From the NCBI GenBank assembly GCA_918026815.1, contig CAKJVC010000198.1, positions 186,001 through 250,000 of the forward strand: a stretch of DNA of 64,000 bases, read 5' to 3'. The position numbers were made by a program, and so were the translations under genes. A model generated the notes under the pieces. That model saw nothing but the letters and a program-made list of their open reading frames with translations, had not been told where the DNA came from and searched no databases. Shown here in pieces: positions 32,606-43,250 of the stretch; the first letter of the stretch is position 1, and each line of letters starts with the position of its first letter. The DNA comes from Chalara sp. BL73. Its lineage: Eukaryota; Ascomycota; Leotiomycetes; Helotiales.

Positions 32606-34078
32606 CGTTCTGGGTTGTGTGTAGAATTGATCAAAATTAACTTTGAAAATGTAAATCGTTTCCTCAATAGCAATTGGTGGTGATGATGCACGAGAAGAGT
32701 TATAGGAAAAGGGTTTTTTTTGGGAGGCAAAGTTCTTTTATAGAGATGTGGAACAGGTTATGGCTAGGCTTTCTCCACTATTACGCTTGGCGACCAGTTT
32801 CTAGACCGGAGAACCGGTGCCGGCCAATCAGCAACCCAATCCAACAGCGTATTCTTTCTTACTTAAGCAGCGTAAGAGCAAATAGTTATTGGAATCCTCA
32901 ATTGTCTATGATAAACGGAAAACATATCGGGCGAGCATTGGTTTTTTGCCCAGGTCTGAAGCACTCTTGCCATCAGTCGCCAAGCCTATGCCAAGACCTA
33001 AACAGTATTCATGTGTTGTTGCCAAGCTCAATTCGACTGCCAACTTGGTGTATGTATGACAGCCACGAGCTTAGTAATGCACAAGCGCTTGAACACCTAC
33101 GAATATCCACGGACCTTTTGATCAACATCTTCATAACCTAGCCAGAATTTGCACGTTAGTAGAGTGGTAGTTATATCAGAAGTGCAAATATCAGCTTTAA
33201 AATCCATTTAGCTTCCGCAACACATCACAAAAGGCTGACCCATTGTCTCTTTGTGATTTTGGCGCCTTAAGTAAATATGTTGTGGGGTGGCAGGTGTTGA
33301 CGAGTGGGCGTCGAGATAGTGGAGTTCGGCATATCATGACATAACATCTCACCTCTTGGAGGCACATTCCCCACTTCCTAAAATTCTGCTATGGCAAGAA
33401 AAACCGGTTCCAACCCAACTACTCCGCACGGTGGACTCCAAACGGTTCGAAGCAATCAGCATTATATCCGTTTTAGAGCATATTCTCACAGTCCCTATAG
33501 CGATACGCCTTGCGCAATGGAGTGTCTTTCTCCTACGACTGAGGTAATTCACCAATTGTTGAATATATTACGCCATGACTTTACTACTGACTTGACCTCT
33601 TCATTCGCTGTCATGCACGATGATTATCGCATCTGAAGAACTTGATTCCCGATCTCACTCCATGAGTGCCGTAGTTTCCCAATCCGCGCTGTATCTCAAG
33701 CCGCTCTGTCATCAAGTGTTCGAACGCCAGGCCGTGCGTATGGCAACTCAGAAACGGTGCCACGGGTAACCTTCCGTCATTCATAAATTTCTCTGGCTAT
33801 CGCATCTTCAACAAATCAGATACGTCACACGTAGCATACGAATATCTTGCCATCATATATCCCTCCTCTATCGCAACATTCCAGCGGCGCCAGATTAGCA
33901 ATCCTATGTTGGTAATTGCGGAGTTTCTTGCATCAATGTCTTGCGAACCCTCACGCGACATTTCGCCCAGCTTGCGCATCATTGGCGAGTTCTGGACCGA
34001 CGCATGGCCTGAGGTCGACGTGGTGATCGTCGAAAGCCTTCGTTCCAATAGCCCGGGAAATTTGGGAACTGGCCAGAC
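32606..34078. other. Intergenic, nothing firmly recognised
   Basis: This is the promoter side of the ATPase gene (32606 onward) and the downstream side of the bZIP gene. Frames of up to 155 codons at 32674-33141 and an 83-codon minus frame at 33797-34048 show no motif or conservation signal that I can see. Confidence 0.45.
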
Positions 34079-34784
34079 CTAACCCGACTCTGAACCCAAG
34101 AAAGCCTGGAGCTGATCCTTGTTGCAGCCGTTATCCGCATGTTGCTGAAGGATGAGCAGGAGCTTGTTGACCTCCTGCTTAAGCATACAGTGTTCTGTCT
34201 TGAGCTCCGCATTTTTGGCTTGTTCTTGTTTCATTTTTTTTGTCCTGCTTCGAAATCCAGTTTTTCCTCCGCTCTCGGCACTTGCTCGCAGCCTGACGAT
34301 TACGCTCCAGAAATCTTTGGCGCTTCTCATATTCCTGTCGTGGAGTGAGCTGCTTTCTGGCCCTGGTTTTCCGTGGCCGACCTCTCTTTGGCTTCGCCAA
34401 CACCTCCGATGTCTCAGATGCCACCGACGGCGTGGCCTTAACATTGCTCTCTGGTGAATTAAGAGCGGTAAGTGAAATGGCTGCTTGGTTGTCTTGCTGC
34501 GGCATCTCTGGAAAGTAGCTGGATGGTTCGTTGAGAGAGCCTAGGTTACTCCAAGAGCTATATTGAGGCATAGTGTTCAAATCCCCACTACCTTGAAAGC
34601 CTAGTGGCGTGAGAACAGTCTTGATTATGTTGTTGAGGGTTAAGTTCGGATCTTGGAAGAGTGTGGCTAAATCGAAGCTCATCGAGTTCATGCTACAAAG
34701 AGCCTCTGCTTCTGTGTTGATATGTGTATCGTCATCGAAGCTAAGGAAGTCCAGTTCCATGTTTTGCACAAATCGATATTCCAT
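34079..34784 (-). CDS. bZIP transcription factor with a +1 frameshift in an A8 tract
   Basis: The frame starting at 34784 encodes an acidic N-part, an AT-hook-like KPKRGRPRKTR (131-141) and the bZIP basic region ERNRQAASKCRERRK (160-174), then leaves frame. The leucine-zipper half (AELKTEHCMLKQEVNKLLLI) is in the next frame and ends at 34079. The switch lies at A8 (34234-34241, T8 on the plus strand); seven A would join the halves in perfect Atf/CREB-type register. As read, the protein loses its dimerisation helix after about residue 184. Explanations are a base-call or assembly error in the homopolymer, a real inactivating insertion, or slippage during expression. The family usually acts in stress response or development; the target here is unknown. 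Confidence 0.75.
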
Positions 34785-36330
34785 CTTGTAAGCGCAAGGA
34801 TTATGTAATGCGAAATTATATTATTGAGAGTAAGAAAATACGTGCTCAAGCCTGAAAGCTGAGACGGTTGGGTTGATCGTGGCTTTTGAAACGGTTATTG
34901 CTGCGCTGTATCTAAGTCTTAGCCCTATCGTCCATGCAAGTGCCGGTGTGAGATATACTCAAGGCTGTTTCGGATACAGTGTCTAGTAACGGAAAGTTAG
35001 CATTCTGCCCCACGGCATGAATAAAAGCATGACATACAGGTGTTCCTTCACAGAAGCAGCAAGTATAGTGAAGGTTATGAAGTTGCTGTCTCTTAGTAGC
35101 TTTAGTCGAGCTGCGGCGTCCTATTCCAGCTAGGTAATTGTTAAAGTGCTGGAGAGAAAATCTCCAAGTATTGCACTATTAAATAGCTTAGTGATTGGTC
35201 TGTAGGGTTGCTATGGCTAATGGCTAACGTGGAACAAAGATGTTGTTCTGTGTGACAACCGTATAATGGAGGTGCTGGAAGTGAGTATTCTCCTGCTAGA
35301 GTAATTGGCTTGTTGAGACTGCTTTTCGATGCGGGACTTTTCCTCATGATATAAGTTCGATCCAGGCCGATGAAAGAGAGGTATTATATAGCGATGGTGG
35401 GGCTCTGGTATGACAACAGGTGCACCACTGTTAATGAATTCCTAAAAAGTCAAGGACGTTTGGGGAAAGCACGTGGGTCTAGTCGAGAAACGGTAGCAAA
35501 AAAGCACAGGGATCCCGGCCTGCTGAGTAAGGTTAATGTGGTCGTGGCAAGAAAGGCTAGAGGCGCCCCACCGTTGAGAAGCAAGGCACATGTAGTGGGG
35601 GTGGTTGAGTTACATCATCCGAGATATACGGTGATAATGTTTTTATTGGGACAAAGTGACATCGATGTGGAACAGAAGAGGCGGAAAGTGATGCGGGGAC
35701 GTAAATTGGAAAGTTGATCACGCCTCCATTGCATATGCTATTGTTTTAACTTCCTACAGCATTTGCTCTCGCCGCAGAGACCCCACTGCTAATAACTTGG
35801 CCCTGCACGAAAGTACTTTTCCAAATCAGGTTTCAGGTATATGCGGAACAGCGCTGGCCTCGATCAGCATGATCAGAACTGCCGCGGATGTAAATTATCA
35901 AGAGGGACAGGTACTAGAATGACTCAGGTATCCTTGTGAAAGCACAACAGGCCCAAGCAACGCGCTCAGTATGCAAGAGAAAATAATCCTCCAACGGGCT
36001 GCACAGTTTGTGGCGCCGGGATGTGGTCCAAGGCACTACTAAGTACTCCGTACGTACCCCACAAATCACTTTACCGTGCTATGAGGCACAGATAGCGACA
36101 ACGATAGCGACACAGCATCGACTGTGACGCAAAGCGTAGTGTCCCCCGATTCCGACAGTCGATGGACTGTTTATCTCGATTTACTAGTCGTGGCAGGCCA
36201 ATCGACTTGCCTGGGCCGTGCAGGAAACCTGGCTTTCTAACCTTGGCACACGCCATTAGCGGGGAGCCGGCACAAGATGAATGCTGCCGCATTTTTATCT
36301 ATCGCCGCACGCCACACCACACCTACGGTA
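34785..36330. other. Intergenic, one unassigned frame
   Basis: A 115-codon plus-strand frame at 35370-35717 is rich in Arg, Lys and Val and has no recognised motif; it may be chance. The bZIP promoter should lie in the first part. Nothing else is recognised. Confidence 0.35.
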
Positions 36331-36473
36331 GGGTGCAAAAAGTATCGACCTCCCCTTGCTAGCGCGGTTGCTTCAGGGGAGTGCTTAGAAATGCGTGCAT
36401 TAAAAACTGCAGCCCTGAAACTGCGTATATACGGCCACGCTAGCAAGGGGGTGGGGTCGATACTTTTGCACCG
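36331..36473. mobile_element. 143-bp palindromic MITE with TA duplication
   Basis: The ends GGGTGCAAAAAGTATCGACC and GGTCGATACTTTTGCACCG are inverted repeats that extend inward through CCCCTTGCTAGCG for about 35 bp. TA flanks both ends (36329-36330, 36474-36475), as for Tc1/mariner-type elements. It has no coding capacity. Confidence 0.8.
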
Positions 36474-37749
36474 TACTGTATGGACCGTGCCAAGAGGATC
36501 GGTCGCTAGCAGTCCATACTTCCATTTACAATAGGATAGTACGACGCGATAACGTCCGGTTGGTAGGTAATGGGGAGCGAACCGCCGTGCCAGTGTGACC
36601 TCTGACCGGAACGAGTGTCGCAGCCTTATCTAAACGGGACCATCGACGAGATACAGAGACAGACCTCTACCTAAGGTCAAACTAGCACGGAGTCTCCAGA
36701 GGGAGGACTATTATGTTATGATCCAAATTATACCACCCTTCTCCAAGAAGCGTTGACTTGAAAAGTATAGACCCGAGCGCTGGGTCTCGTTCCGAGTAGA
36801 CTCACTGGTTGAATTAGATTATTGTTTTGGGGCTATGTGCTCGGAAATGGCGTTGACTGACTTCTAATTGTGCTTCCACTGGTGATCCTGAGCTGGAACG
36901 AGGAATCTCAGCATGTGTTTAGTAAGCTGCGAACTTGCATAAGGACCATTGAAATGCCGTAGAATTTACATCATCCGTATCAGGATCCCTGGAGTCAAAA
37001 ATGGATTGTTCAGACTGGGAATTACTTAGTGGAACCCCCCCCCCCCATCTTCCTCCAAGGACGAGCGGCCCAACCATAACACAATAGCTTCATAGAGAGC
37101 TGTACGTCCCCCTTCTTTTTGTCCCCGTTTAAGGTGCGTTCGCCTTCCTTATCACTGTCCTGCATCACGTTTCTTAGTTATGGCGAAAGTCCTTTAATTG
37201 TTTGACGGACCCTGTCGAAGATAATCTACTAGATAAAATGACTAGTATTGCTTTGTATATCTGCTCTTCTTTCTTAATAATATTTTCAGGCTATATTTTG
37301 TCGATAAAAATGTTATGGCCTTTCTTAAGATTCTACTTCGAAGAGGTGCGATCAGCAAATGTAATATAAGGTCGTTGTGTAACACGTTGCTGTGCAGTAA
37401 GAATCTTCATTTAATTAACTTATGAAACTATTACAATTTCGGAGAACAGCGTCGCGGGTCAACCGACTCCAAGATGAAAATTGCAAACTCAAATAGACGC
37501 GGGGTCGGCGATGATAAACAAATAGTTGTGCAACAAAATGTTGCATAACAAGTTGATATAGATTAAATAGTTCTGCAACGGATTATTGTGCAACAAGTTG
37601 TTTTATAACATATTTTTATATACCAAATAGTTGTGCAACGGATTGTTGTGCAGCAAGTTGTAGCAACCCACATGGATGCGCGGCGTCAGGGAGCCCCATT
37701 CGGCCCCTCACTAACGCACCTATTGCGATAGCGCTATAAATAGAGCAAA
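36474..37749. other. Intergenic with simple and degenerate repeats
   Basis: It contains a C12 run at 37035-37046. At about 37518-37670 three degenerate units start AAATAGTT(G/C)TGCAAC and carry inverted TTGTGCAACAA-type motifs. No gene is recognised. Confidence 0.5.
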
Positions 37750-37948
37750 ATTTGGATCCGTAGATCTAGGTAGATAGACTCAGAAGTGTAAGCAACTATC
37801 AATTGTCATAACTAAGAGAACAAGCTACAGACAGAAGAAAAGAAGGAAAGCAATGCTCTATATACAGGAACTGGCCGGAGGCCAGAATAAGCGAGCTTTG
37901 CGGTGTCCGGTGGTGAGCTCCGAGCCAGAGAAGGCCAGGGCCGTGGCA
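37750..37948 (-). mobile_element. LTR family A fragment
   Basis: It matches the inner and 5' part of the LTR at 8325-8580 (GGATCCGTAGATCTAGGTAG through CCAGGGCCGTGGCA). Its 3' end is truncated. It abuts a MADS-gene fragment. Confidence 0.7.
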
Positions 37949-38055
37949 GATAAACGACGTACAATTCTAGGAACCATGCATCGTGGCCACCATCTATGGC
38001 AGAGATAGTAAGTAACGCGAGTACTTGCCCAAGATATACAATCGGTGCTATATGG
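37949..38055 (+). pseudogene. MADS-like gene fragment
   Basis: About 100 bp is nearly identical to the middle of the MADS-like gene at 27890-28010, on the opposite strand. It covers the end of exon 1 (TTYNSRNHASWPPSMAEI) and the GTAAGT intron start. The upstream DNA-binding part is replaced by an LTR fragment, and similarity ends within the intron. Confidence 0.75.
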
Positions 38056-38793
38056 TTTGTTCGTGACCGTCCAGCTGCGGAGCTGGTGTGATACAGTATA
38101 TTCTCTCGCTATCCCAGTCAAGCAGCTGACATAGCTTAAGCTCGTTGGTCTGCGTCTGTCGCTGACTTGGAACATTGTTGGTCGTATGATTCAGATGGTA
38201 TCAAGGTCCGTGGAGTCTATTATGCTAGGACCTTACCCCTGGTTTAATAGAGGAAGTCACTCCAGGTACGGTCGTTGCGGACCATGAAACTTGAAAATAT
38301 TGACCACCCCTTTCGCAACATCTCCCGCTTCCAGCTATCGGCCTTGGATCTCAGTCACAATACAGGAGGGATATAGCGGACGTGAGCATGCACCAGACAT
38401 GTCGTGATGTTGAGACAAATGGCGATTCAAGTACTTTTAATTGGCGTCCACCTAAAACGCTTGGAATGCACGCCATAGCGAGACCAAGAGCTGCGATAAA
38501 GGTGCCTAAGTATACAACTATAGTCCGCGCGCCATCTAGTTCTCGCCAGGCAACATCATTAATACTTTCCGCTCCTTGTCCTCCTATTACTTCGATTCCA
38601 CTAAGAACGGCGCAAGGCTCACTCCTGCCTTCCTACTCAGCCCTTGATGGAAGGGGAACTGGTCCTGACCGGAGATAAACTGATAAGGACAGCGTTAAGC
38701 CAGCATCTCCAGCAGATGATCAGCTCGCTCTGCCGGCAACAGATGAACATTCCGGTTCCCATTTTTCTCATACCATCTGGTCTACTGCACACT
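38056..38793. other. Downstream flank of the HET gene
   Basis: On the minus strand, around 38790-38700, a reading YEKNGNRNVHLLPAERADHL looks like an extra C-terminal exon of the HET gene, but no splice pair keeps the frame. Further on, a minus-strand frame of ~90 codons (about 38640-38350) includes a hydrophobic stretch TIVVYLGTFIAALGLAMACI resembling one membrane helix. Neither is called as a gene. Confidence 0.35.
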
Positions 38794-40506
38794 TTACACT
38801 AACAGGTAAAACTTACGAGCCGACTCAACATGCCCACACAAGCCGGCATGTATCTCTGACGATGTCAATATAAGCTTAATAGGGTTTTCTTCACTTCCCC
38901 CAGACTCTGAAGGATTCGCCTTCTGTACCCGCCAATAGTATTTCGGAACCATTACTGAATTATTGTACAGTAATGGCTGATCCGGCCAGAACAGATCGTC
39001 GTCGTAAAAGTGTAGGGGAAAGATTCTACCCGTGCAGAGTAAGCCTTCTGCACTTAGCGGACTTCGCGTCACTTGAAGATGCCGTAGGTCAAATCGACAA
39101 CAGTGCTCCTCGGGTCCATTTTCCCGCCCTTTCCACCCCCGCTCCGCAATGGTCTTAAGGCTCCAAACCGGAACAGGTAACCATGAGAACGCCATTTCCA
39201 TTTCTCCAATTCCTACCGCTCGCAATATACTCAAATCGCCATTCATGAGTGCAAGAGCAAACATACAAATCCCAACATTCAATCCAGCCTTCATAGCAGC
39301 TCCCTTATCAATTCTAACGTTATAACGGCAACAATTGGTCATAATACTAAGCAAATCCCATGGCATTTGTATACCACGACCTAGCAACTCCTTGCATATA
39401 GAATGGGCACTCAATTGCTGTCCGCTAACTAGTGTTGCGGTTGAGATGTCGAGGAGGGAGAGCTGGTGGGGTGGAAAGCCGGAAGTGTGCTTTTGTGAAA
39501 TGTATTTAAGTAGTCTTTGAGATAGGACTACTTGATTTGACATGTGACCTAGAAAGGACGGCCGATCCGATGGCAAGGCGCAGGGGACCAGCAGATGCAC
39601 TACTCGAGTTGATGAAAGTGCTTCGTGCAATGTCCAAGCTCTTTTGTACCATCTATCAGACAAGAGCAAAGCTAGCAATTCCCTCGCAGAATCCCAACTA
39701 CCAACGAGTTCATCGTGCTCTCCTAGTGCAATCATGAAATCAATGTGGTCTTGTTTGACGACCGGGTTTGTCAGAACTGCAGCAACAAGTTGGGATTGGT
39801 GGTATATATCATCCATAACAGCAATGTGTTGTTGTTTGTCTTTTTCATCGTCTTGGTTTATGCACTCTTGATCTATCCATAGTAGTTTGAAGGAGCGCTC
39901 TGCTGCGTAAGCGATTGCTCGGTCAAGGATCGATGTTGCGACTTTGTTTCTTCGGGGACCAGTGGGCGTATCAATGGTGTAAAACTCGTGGCTCATTTCA
40001 GCTTCTACGCTGGTGGCTTGAGTGTGTTGCCAGCAGTATGATAGAGCGATGTAATGATGGCATCCTGGTAACTCGGACGAGTGCGTCAAGTGTAGACGAG
40101 GGCGCTGTTGTTTCTCATCCACAAACGGAGGGAAGGTCTGAAAACCTTGACACGGACATGATGATTGGTTGCCGGAGTAATCTGGGACTATTCTTGATTG
40201 ACTGCCATCGGAAGTGTATCCTTCTATCTCTGGGAGGATTGTTGTAGCCAAGGGCAGTGGGAGGTAAAATGCGTCGCATCTTGGTGTTAAATCATTTGAG
40301 ATGAGATTGTTATCATTTGAATTGGACTTCGGTGCAACCGCCAGGAATCGCAGGTTTTGGCTCTGGTTGTTGGATGATGGATTCGCAGTGCATACTGTTG
40401 CGGTGATTATTGCTTGTTTAAATGACTCTGCTGTTGGAAACGGGTCGTTGAATGGAGTTGTGAGAGATAAAAATTCTTCCATGATGAAGAGATAGTACGT
40501 AGTCAA
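38794..40506 (-). CDS. HET-domain protein (heterokaryon-incompatibility type)
   Basis: A single long frame of 570 codons (562 if started at the better-looking ATG 40482) encodes a HET domain. Motif 1 is YIALSYCW (152-159) and motif 2 is LWIDQECINQ (209-218). HIAVMDDIYHQS follows, where the conserved third motif is expected. HET proteins trigger cell death or growth arrest on non-self fusion, often with partner genes. The C-terminal two thirds has no additional domain that I recognise. A GTAAGT just before the stop (after CGHVESA) suggests a final intron and a longer C-terminus near 38700-38780, but the exact junction is unresolved. The middle of the domain is intact. Confidence 0.85.
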   Translation of the reverse strand: MTTYYLFIMEEFLSLTTPFNDPFPTAESFKQAIITATVCTANPSSNNQSQNLRFLAVAPKSNSNDNNLISNDLTPRCDAFYLPLPLATTILPEIEGYTSDGSQSRIVPDYSGNQSSCPCQGFQTFPPFVDEKQQRPRLHLTHSSELPGCHHYIALSYCWQHTQATSVEAEMSHEFYTIDTPTGPRRNKVATSILDRAIAYAAERSFKLLWIDQECINQDDEKDKQQHIAVMDDIYHQSQLVAAVLTNPVVKQDHIDFMIALGEHDELVGSWDSARELLALLLSDRWYKRAWTLHEALSSTRVVHLLVPCALPSDRPSFLGHMSNQVVLSQRLLKYISQKHTSGFPPHQLSLLDISTATLVSGQQLSAHSICKELLGRGIQMPWDLLSIMTNCCRYNVRIDKGAAMKAGLNVGICMFALALMNGDLSILRAVGIGEMEMAFSWLPVPVWSLKTIAERGWKGRENGPEEHCCRFDLRHLQVTRSPLSAEGLLCTGRIFPLHFYDDDLFWPDQPLLYNNSVMVPKYYWRVQKANPSESGGSEENPIKLILTSSEIHAGLCGHVESARKFYLLV

Positions 40507-41163
40507 TGATTGAGAATCAGAAGAAATGTCTGTACAATTACCTTTGAAGAATAAAAGATGTGCATGGCAGGGTGACCGCTAACGCCAAGTGTACTAACTC
40601 CTTCAGGGACTCTAGAGCTAAAAATAGAATGAGAGGATGTGACCTACATAAATGCGACCATCATAGATATCACCAACGGAGGTATTCTTGCATCCAATGA
40701 ACGGTAAATACAGAATGCCGTCTGTGCTGAGGTATGACTCACTGGGTGCATCTTTCTTACTAACGACGCTATTGCGACTAGCTTGCTGTGGCAGAGCCAA
40801 TCAAGTCTACATATAGAGTAAACTCACATGAGCAGGCGGGGATGCTGCGAGTAAGCGGCTACTTATTCGTGCACACAAAAATGATTGGCAATTAGATCTT
40901 CTATGTAGCCGCACAATTGTGTCACGAACATGGTCCTATATGCCTGGAAGGGCGGTTTGTAGGTGCTTCAATACGAAAATACTAAACTAAGGAGAAGAGG
41001 TGGAGCTCTGGGAAGAACTCTCAACTAAGCCTGGCTCTCGGGCCAGGCGCTACTAGTCCCTATTAGGAACACACCCGAGCTGGTCACGTGATAACCGTGA
41101 CAAGCGTGGCCTACAAAGTAGAGCTGCACCTTTTGCCCCGTGGAAGGTAAGACCTATACCAAC
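40507..41163. other. Intergenic with dispersed repeat D
   Basis: About 40920-40990 (GTCACGAACATGGTCC...GCTTCAATACGAAAATACTA) is repeated at 58783-58843. A 60-codon minus-strand frame at 40618-40800 has no motif. The HET promoter should lie at the start of this stretch. Confidence 0.45.
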
Positions 41164-41337
41164 TGTCACGACACGCGCTGTGGATCTACAGATACAGAGG
41201 GCAACGGTGGTGCAATACGAGAATCTATAGCTGGGGAAGGAAGAGGAAGCTCGAGGAGAGCAGGCTATATATACACGGGGAGCTCGGCGAGCTCGCCTAA
41301 TATGGGTCACGTGTGCTTGGGAGCACGCGACTTGACA
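41164..41337 (-). mobile_element. 174-bp TG...CA element, copy 3
   Basis: Full-length copy on the minus strand, with TATATATA and both ends present (TGTCACGACACGCGCTG on the plus strand at the left edge). No target duplication is visible. Confidence 0.8.
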
Positions 41338-41599
41338 GTTGTAAGCGTGAGCTTTAAAGAGGAGTTTGCGGTCAAAAATGACACCTAGCCATCGGATTTG
41401 AGAGTTTGGGGTACCTTCTGTGACGGTCATTGTGCTTGTAACTACCGAAGGAGAGATTGTTTGGTCGGCGAGCTGTGTTCTAAGCTACGTGTCGCGAAGA
41501 GGTTGTAGGTCCCGAAAGGGACCCACAACTCTTCACGTGACTAGTTACATGCGTTCCAACACTAATCTCGAATTAAATACCTGGCCCCATTCCAACTGT

Positions 41600-41765
41600 C
41601 GGATACCTATCACGTAGCAAAAGACGTAGCAGCTATTGGCTACGTTCTTGCTCGTGTGATTATGGTTCCTTGATTGATTGATGAGGTTCTACGCTACGAA
41701 GTTGAGTAGGATTTTAGGCCCCATTGTTTCACGTGCTGGCCACGTGATCATAGTTACGTACAATT
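41600..41765 (+). repeat. Dispersed LTR-like repeat F, best preserved copy
   Basis: It contains GGATACCTATCACGTAGCAA and GATTATGGTTCCTTGATTGA and is matched in reverse at 26545-26725 and 235-430. The hairpin at 41502-41529 (GTTGTAGGTCC...GGACCCACAAC), which recurs at 20750-20776, probably belongs to the same element. Confidence 0.65.
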
Positions 41766-41807
41766 AGCTCCATGTTAGGATTTGAGAATCCAGGGGTAGC
41801 TGACATG

Positions 41808-42066
41808 TGTGACGGGTTGAACCCGTAAGGATGACTCGGCTGCACGTGCCTGCGGCACGAGCCAGCTCTCGTTGCAACCACGTGATAGCGCGTGGCCACC
41901 GTGAACCCTCCGTGGAGCCACCGACCCGTTACGTGCTAGCGGACCCGTTACAGGCCTGGTTATAAGACCCGTAATCTCCTGGATTCTCCTTTTCTCTCCT
42001 TATGTTGATTCTCTTTGTAATATAGCAGTGATAGTCAATTGAATAGGTTACTATCAGCCTGTCACA
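41808..42066. mobile_element. Solo LTR, family C (259 bp), flanked by CATG
   Basis: It starts TGTGACGGGTTGAACCCG and ends ACTATCAGCCTGTCACA, with CATG on both sides (41804-41807 and 42067-42070). TG...CA ends, inverted terminal TGTGACGGG/CCTGTCACA-type bases and a GGTTATAAGACC box fit an LTR. The duplication could be 4 or 5 bp, because the flank repeats the end bases. Confidence 0.65.
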
Positions 42067-42089
42067 CATGTCTGACTAAATGGGGAACG

Positions 42090-42933
42090 CTAGCGCTGAA
42101 GACTTTTCACACGCACAAATTGCTAGAACACACTGAATAGACAATCATAGAGAACAATAGAGAGCCTGTCGGCATCCCCAAAACCCCTTCTGACTATTAT
42201 TGTGTAATTCACGTTCTATCATACCAACACCAACTTTGTATCGGAATCCACCAAAATTCCTGGTACTTCATTACGATCCCGAAATAAAGAGGATTCCGAT
42301 ATACCCCGCCAAAAATCGCGCGTTCCATGCTATCTCTCCGATATAAGGAGTTCCGGAATATCCAGGTTGGACTGTTCAAATAGAAAGAAGTAGTCACGTG
42401 GCCTTCAGAGAGTATAGGGCGAACAAGTGTCAATTGCTGAAGGTTATAGAACCTAAACTACAGGAGAGAATCCCTCTACCTATAGAGGTATGGTACTCAC
42501 ATGTCATCTACTGCTGCCTATACTGGTGCCTACAATAGACTAGGTATGGTCCTTAGACCTAACCTGTTCAACATGGACTCTACTGTAATATCTAAGTTAT
42601 GTTATATCACGCTGGGACTAAAACAGTAGAAGTCAGACACCTAGAACTATAGGCTAACCTCAATATTTAGGGCTAATAATTTTATTAAAGATCGTCAGCG
42701 GTTCAACTTTCCTACAGAACCTTTCAGTATCAACCCTATGGCATCACTAAATCATTGTTGAAATGAATTTAATGATCTTTTGAGTACGAGGAACCAAGCG
42801 AAATTCAAGACTAAGTGCCTAACCATCCTCCCAGCCCGACCCGTGCTTCCCTTAGCAAGCCAAATCCAAGGCATTGCTTACTGAAACCGCCCACTGAAAC
42901 TACAGTTCGGGGCGACGAAAGAGGGACAGGTTC
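42090..42933. repeat. Dispersed repeats E and I, then unassigned sequence
   Basis: About 42090-42210 is the reverse complement of repeat E (GTCAGAAGGAGTT...GGGGATGCCGTCA), also seen at 50205-50310 and 57637-57745. About 42365-42470 is the inverted partner of 2335-2470. The last 450 bp, up to the small secreted gene, show nothing recognisable. Confidence 0.55.
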
Positions 42934-43250
42934 TTAGTTGTAGCAGATGCAAAGAGATGAACCACAGGCATAGTAGGTGTAACCATCCCAGTAACAAGCA
43001 TTGCTGCATCCAGCGTAGGTATAGCCACCACAGTAGGCGGCGGGAGAAATAGCAAGATTAACACCTAGATTCATGCTTTCAATCAGCATGGTTACAAAGG
43101 TAGAAGGGGGGGGGGGGGGGGGGGGGGTAAGAACTCCGTACTAGTAGGTTTCTCCGAATCAGCGGCGGCGACTGCGACAGTGTCCTCCCGTTTGTTGTTG
43201 ACAACTGCGGCTGCGGCAAGGCCAGCCATTAAGATTGGTGTAAAACGCAT
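42934..43250 (-). CDS. Small secreted six-cysteine protein, two exons, 79 aa
   Basis: Exon 1 is 43250-43142 and exon 2 is 43064-42934. The 77-bp intron has a GTACGG donor (also used in the Clr5-ankyrin gene), a GCTGAT branch region and a CTAG acceptor; phases are complementary (1+2). The N-terminus MRFTPILMAGLAAAAVV is a classic signal peptide, followed by NNKRED with a Kex2-type KR. A short Ala-rich pro-region leads to a mature domain of about 34 residues with six Cys and many Tyr and Gly, containing YCGGYTYAGC and YYACGSSLCICY. Spacing is C-X6-C-X3-C-X8-C-X4-C-X1-C. Such small Cys-rich peptides include defensin-like, knottin-like and effector-type proteins, but no family is recognised. The intron contains a 22-nt C run on the coding strand, which could disturb assembly. 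The exons are too short for ordinary ORF calling. Confidence 0.7.
43106..43127. repeat. G22 homopolymer within the intron of the six-cysteine gene
   Basis: A run of 22 G on the plus strand lies wholly inside the 43065-43141 intron. The true length may differ, because such runs are poorly determined. Confidence 0.9.

Noticed and set aside
32674..33141. 155-codon plus-strand frame upstream of the ATPase
   Set aside because: It shows no motif and occupies the expected promoter region of the ATPase gene.
37518..37670. Possible CRISPR-like array (three spaced TTGTGCAACAA motifs)
   Set aside because: The units are degenerate and AT-rich, spacers are not unique, and the genome is eukaryotic; it is a decayed tandem repeat.
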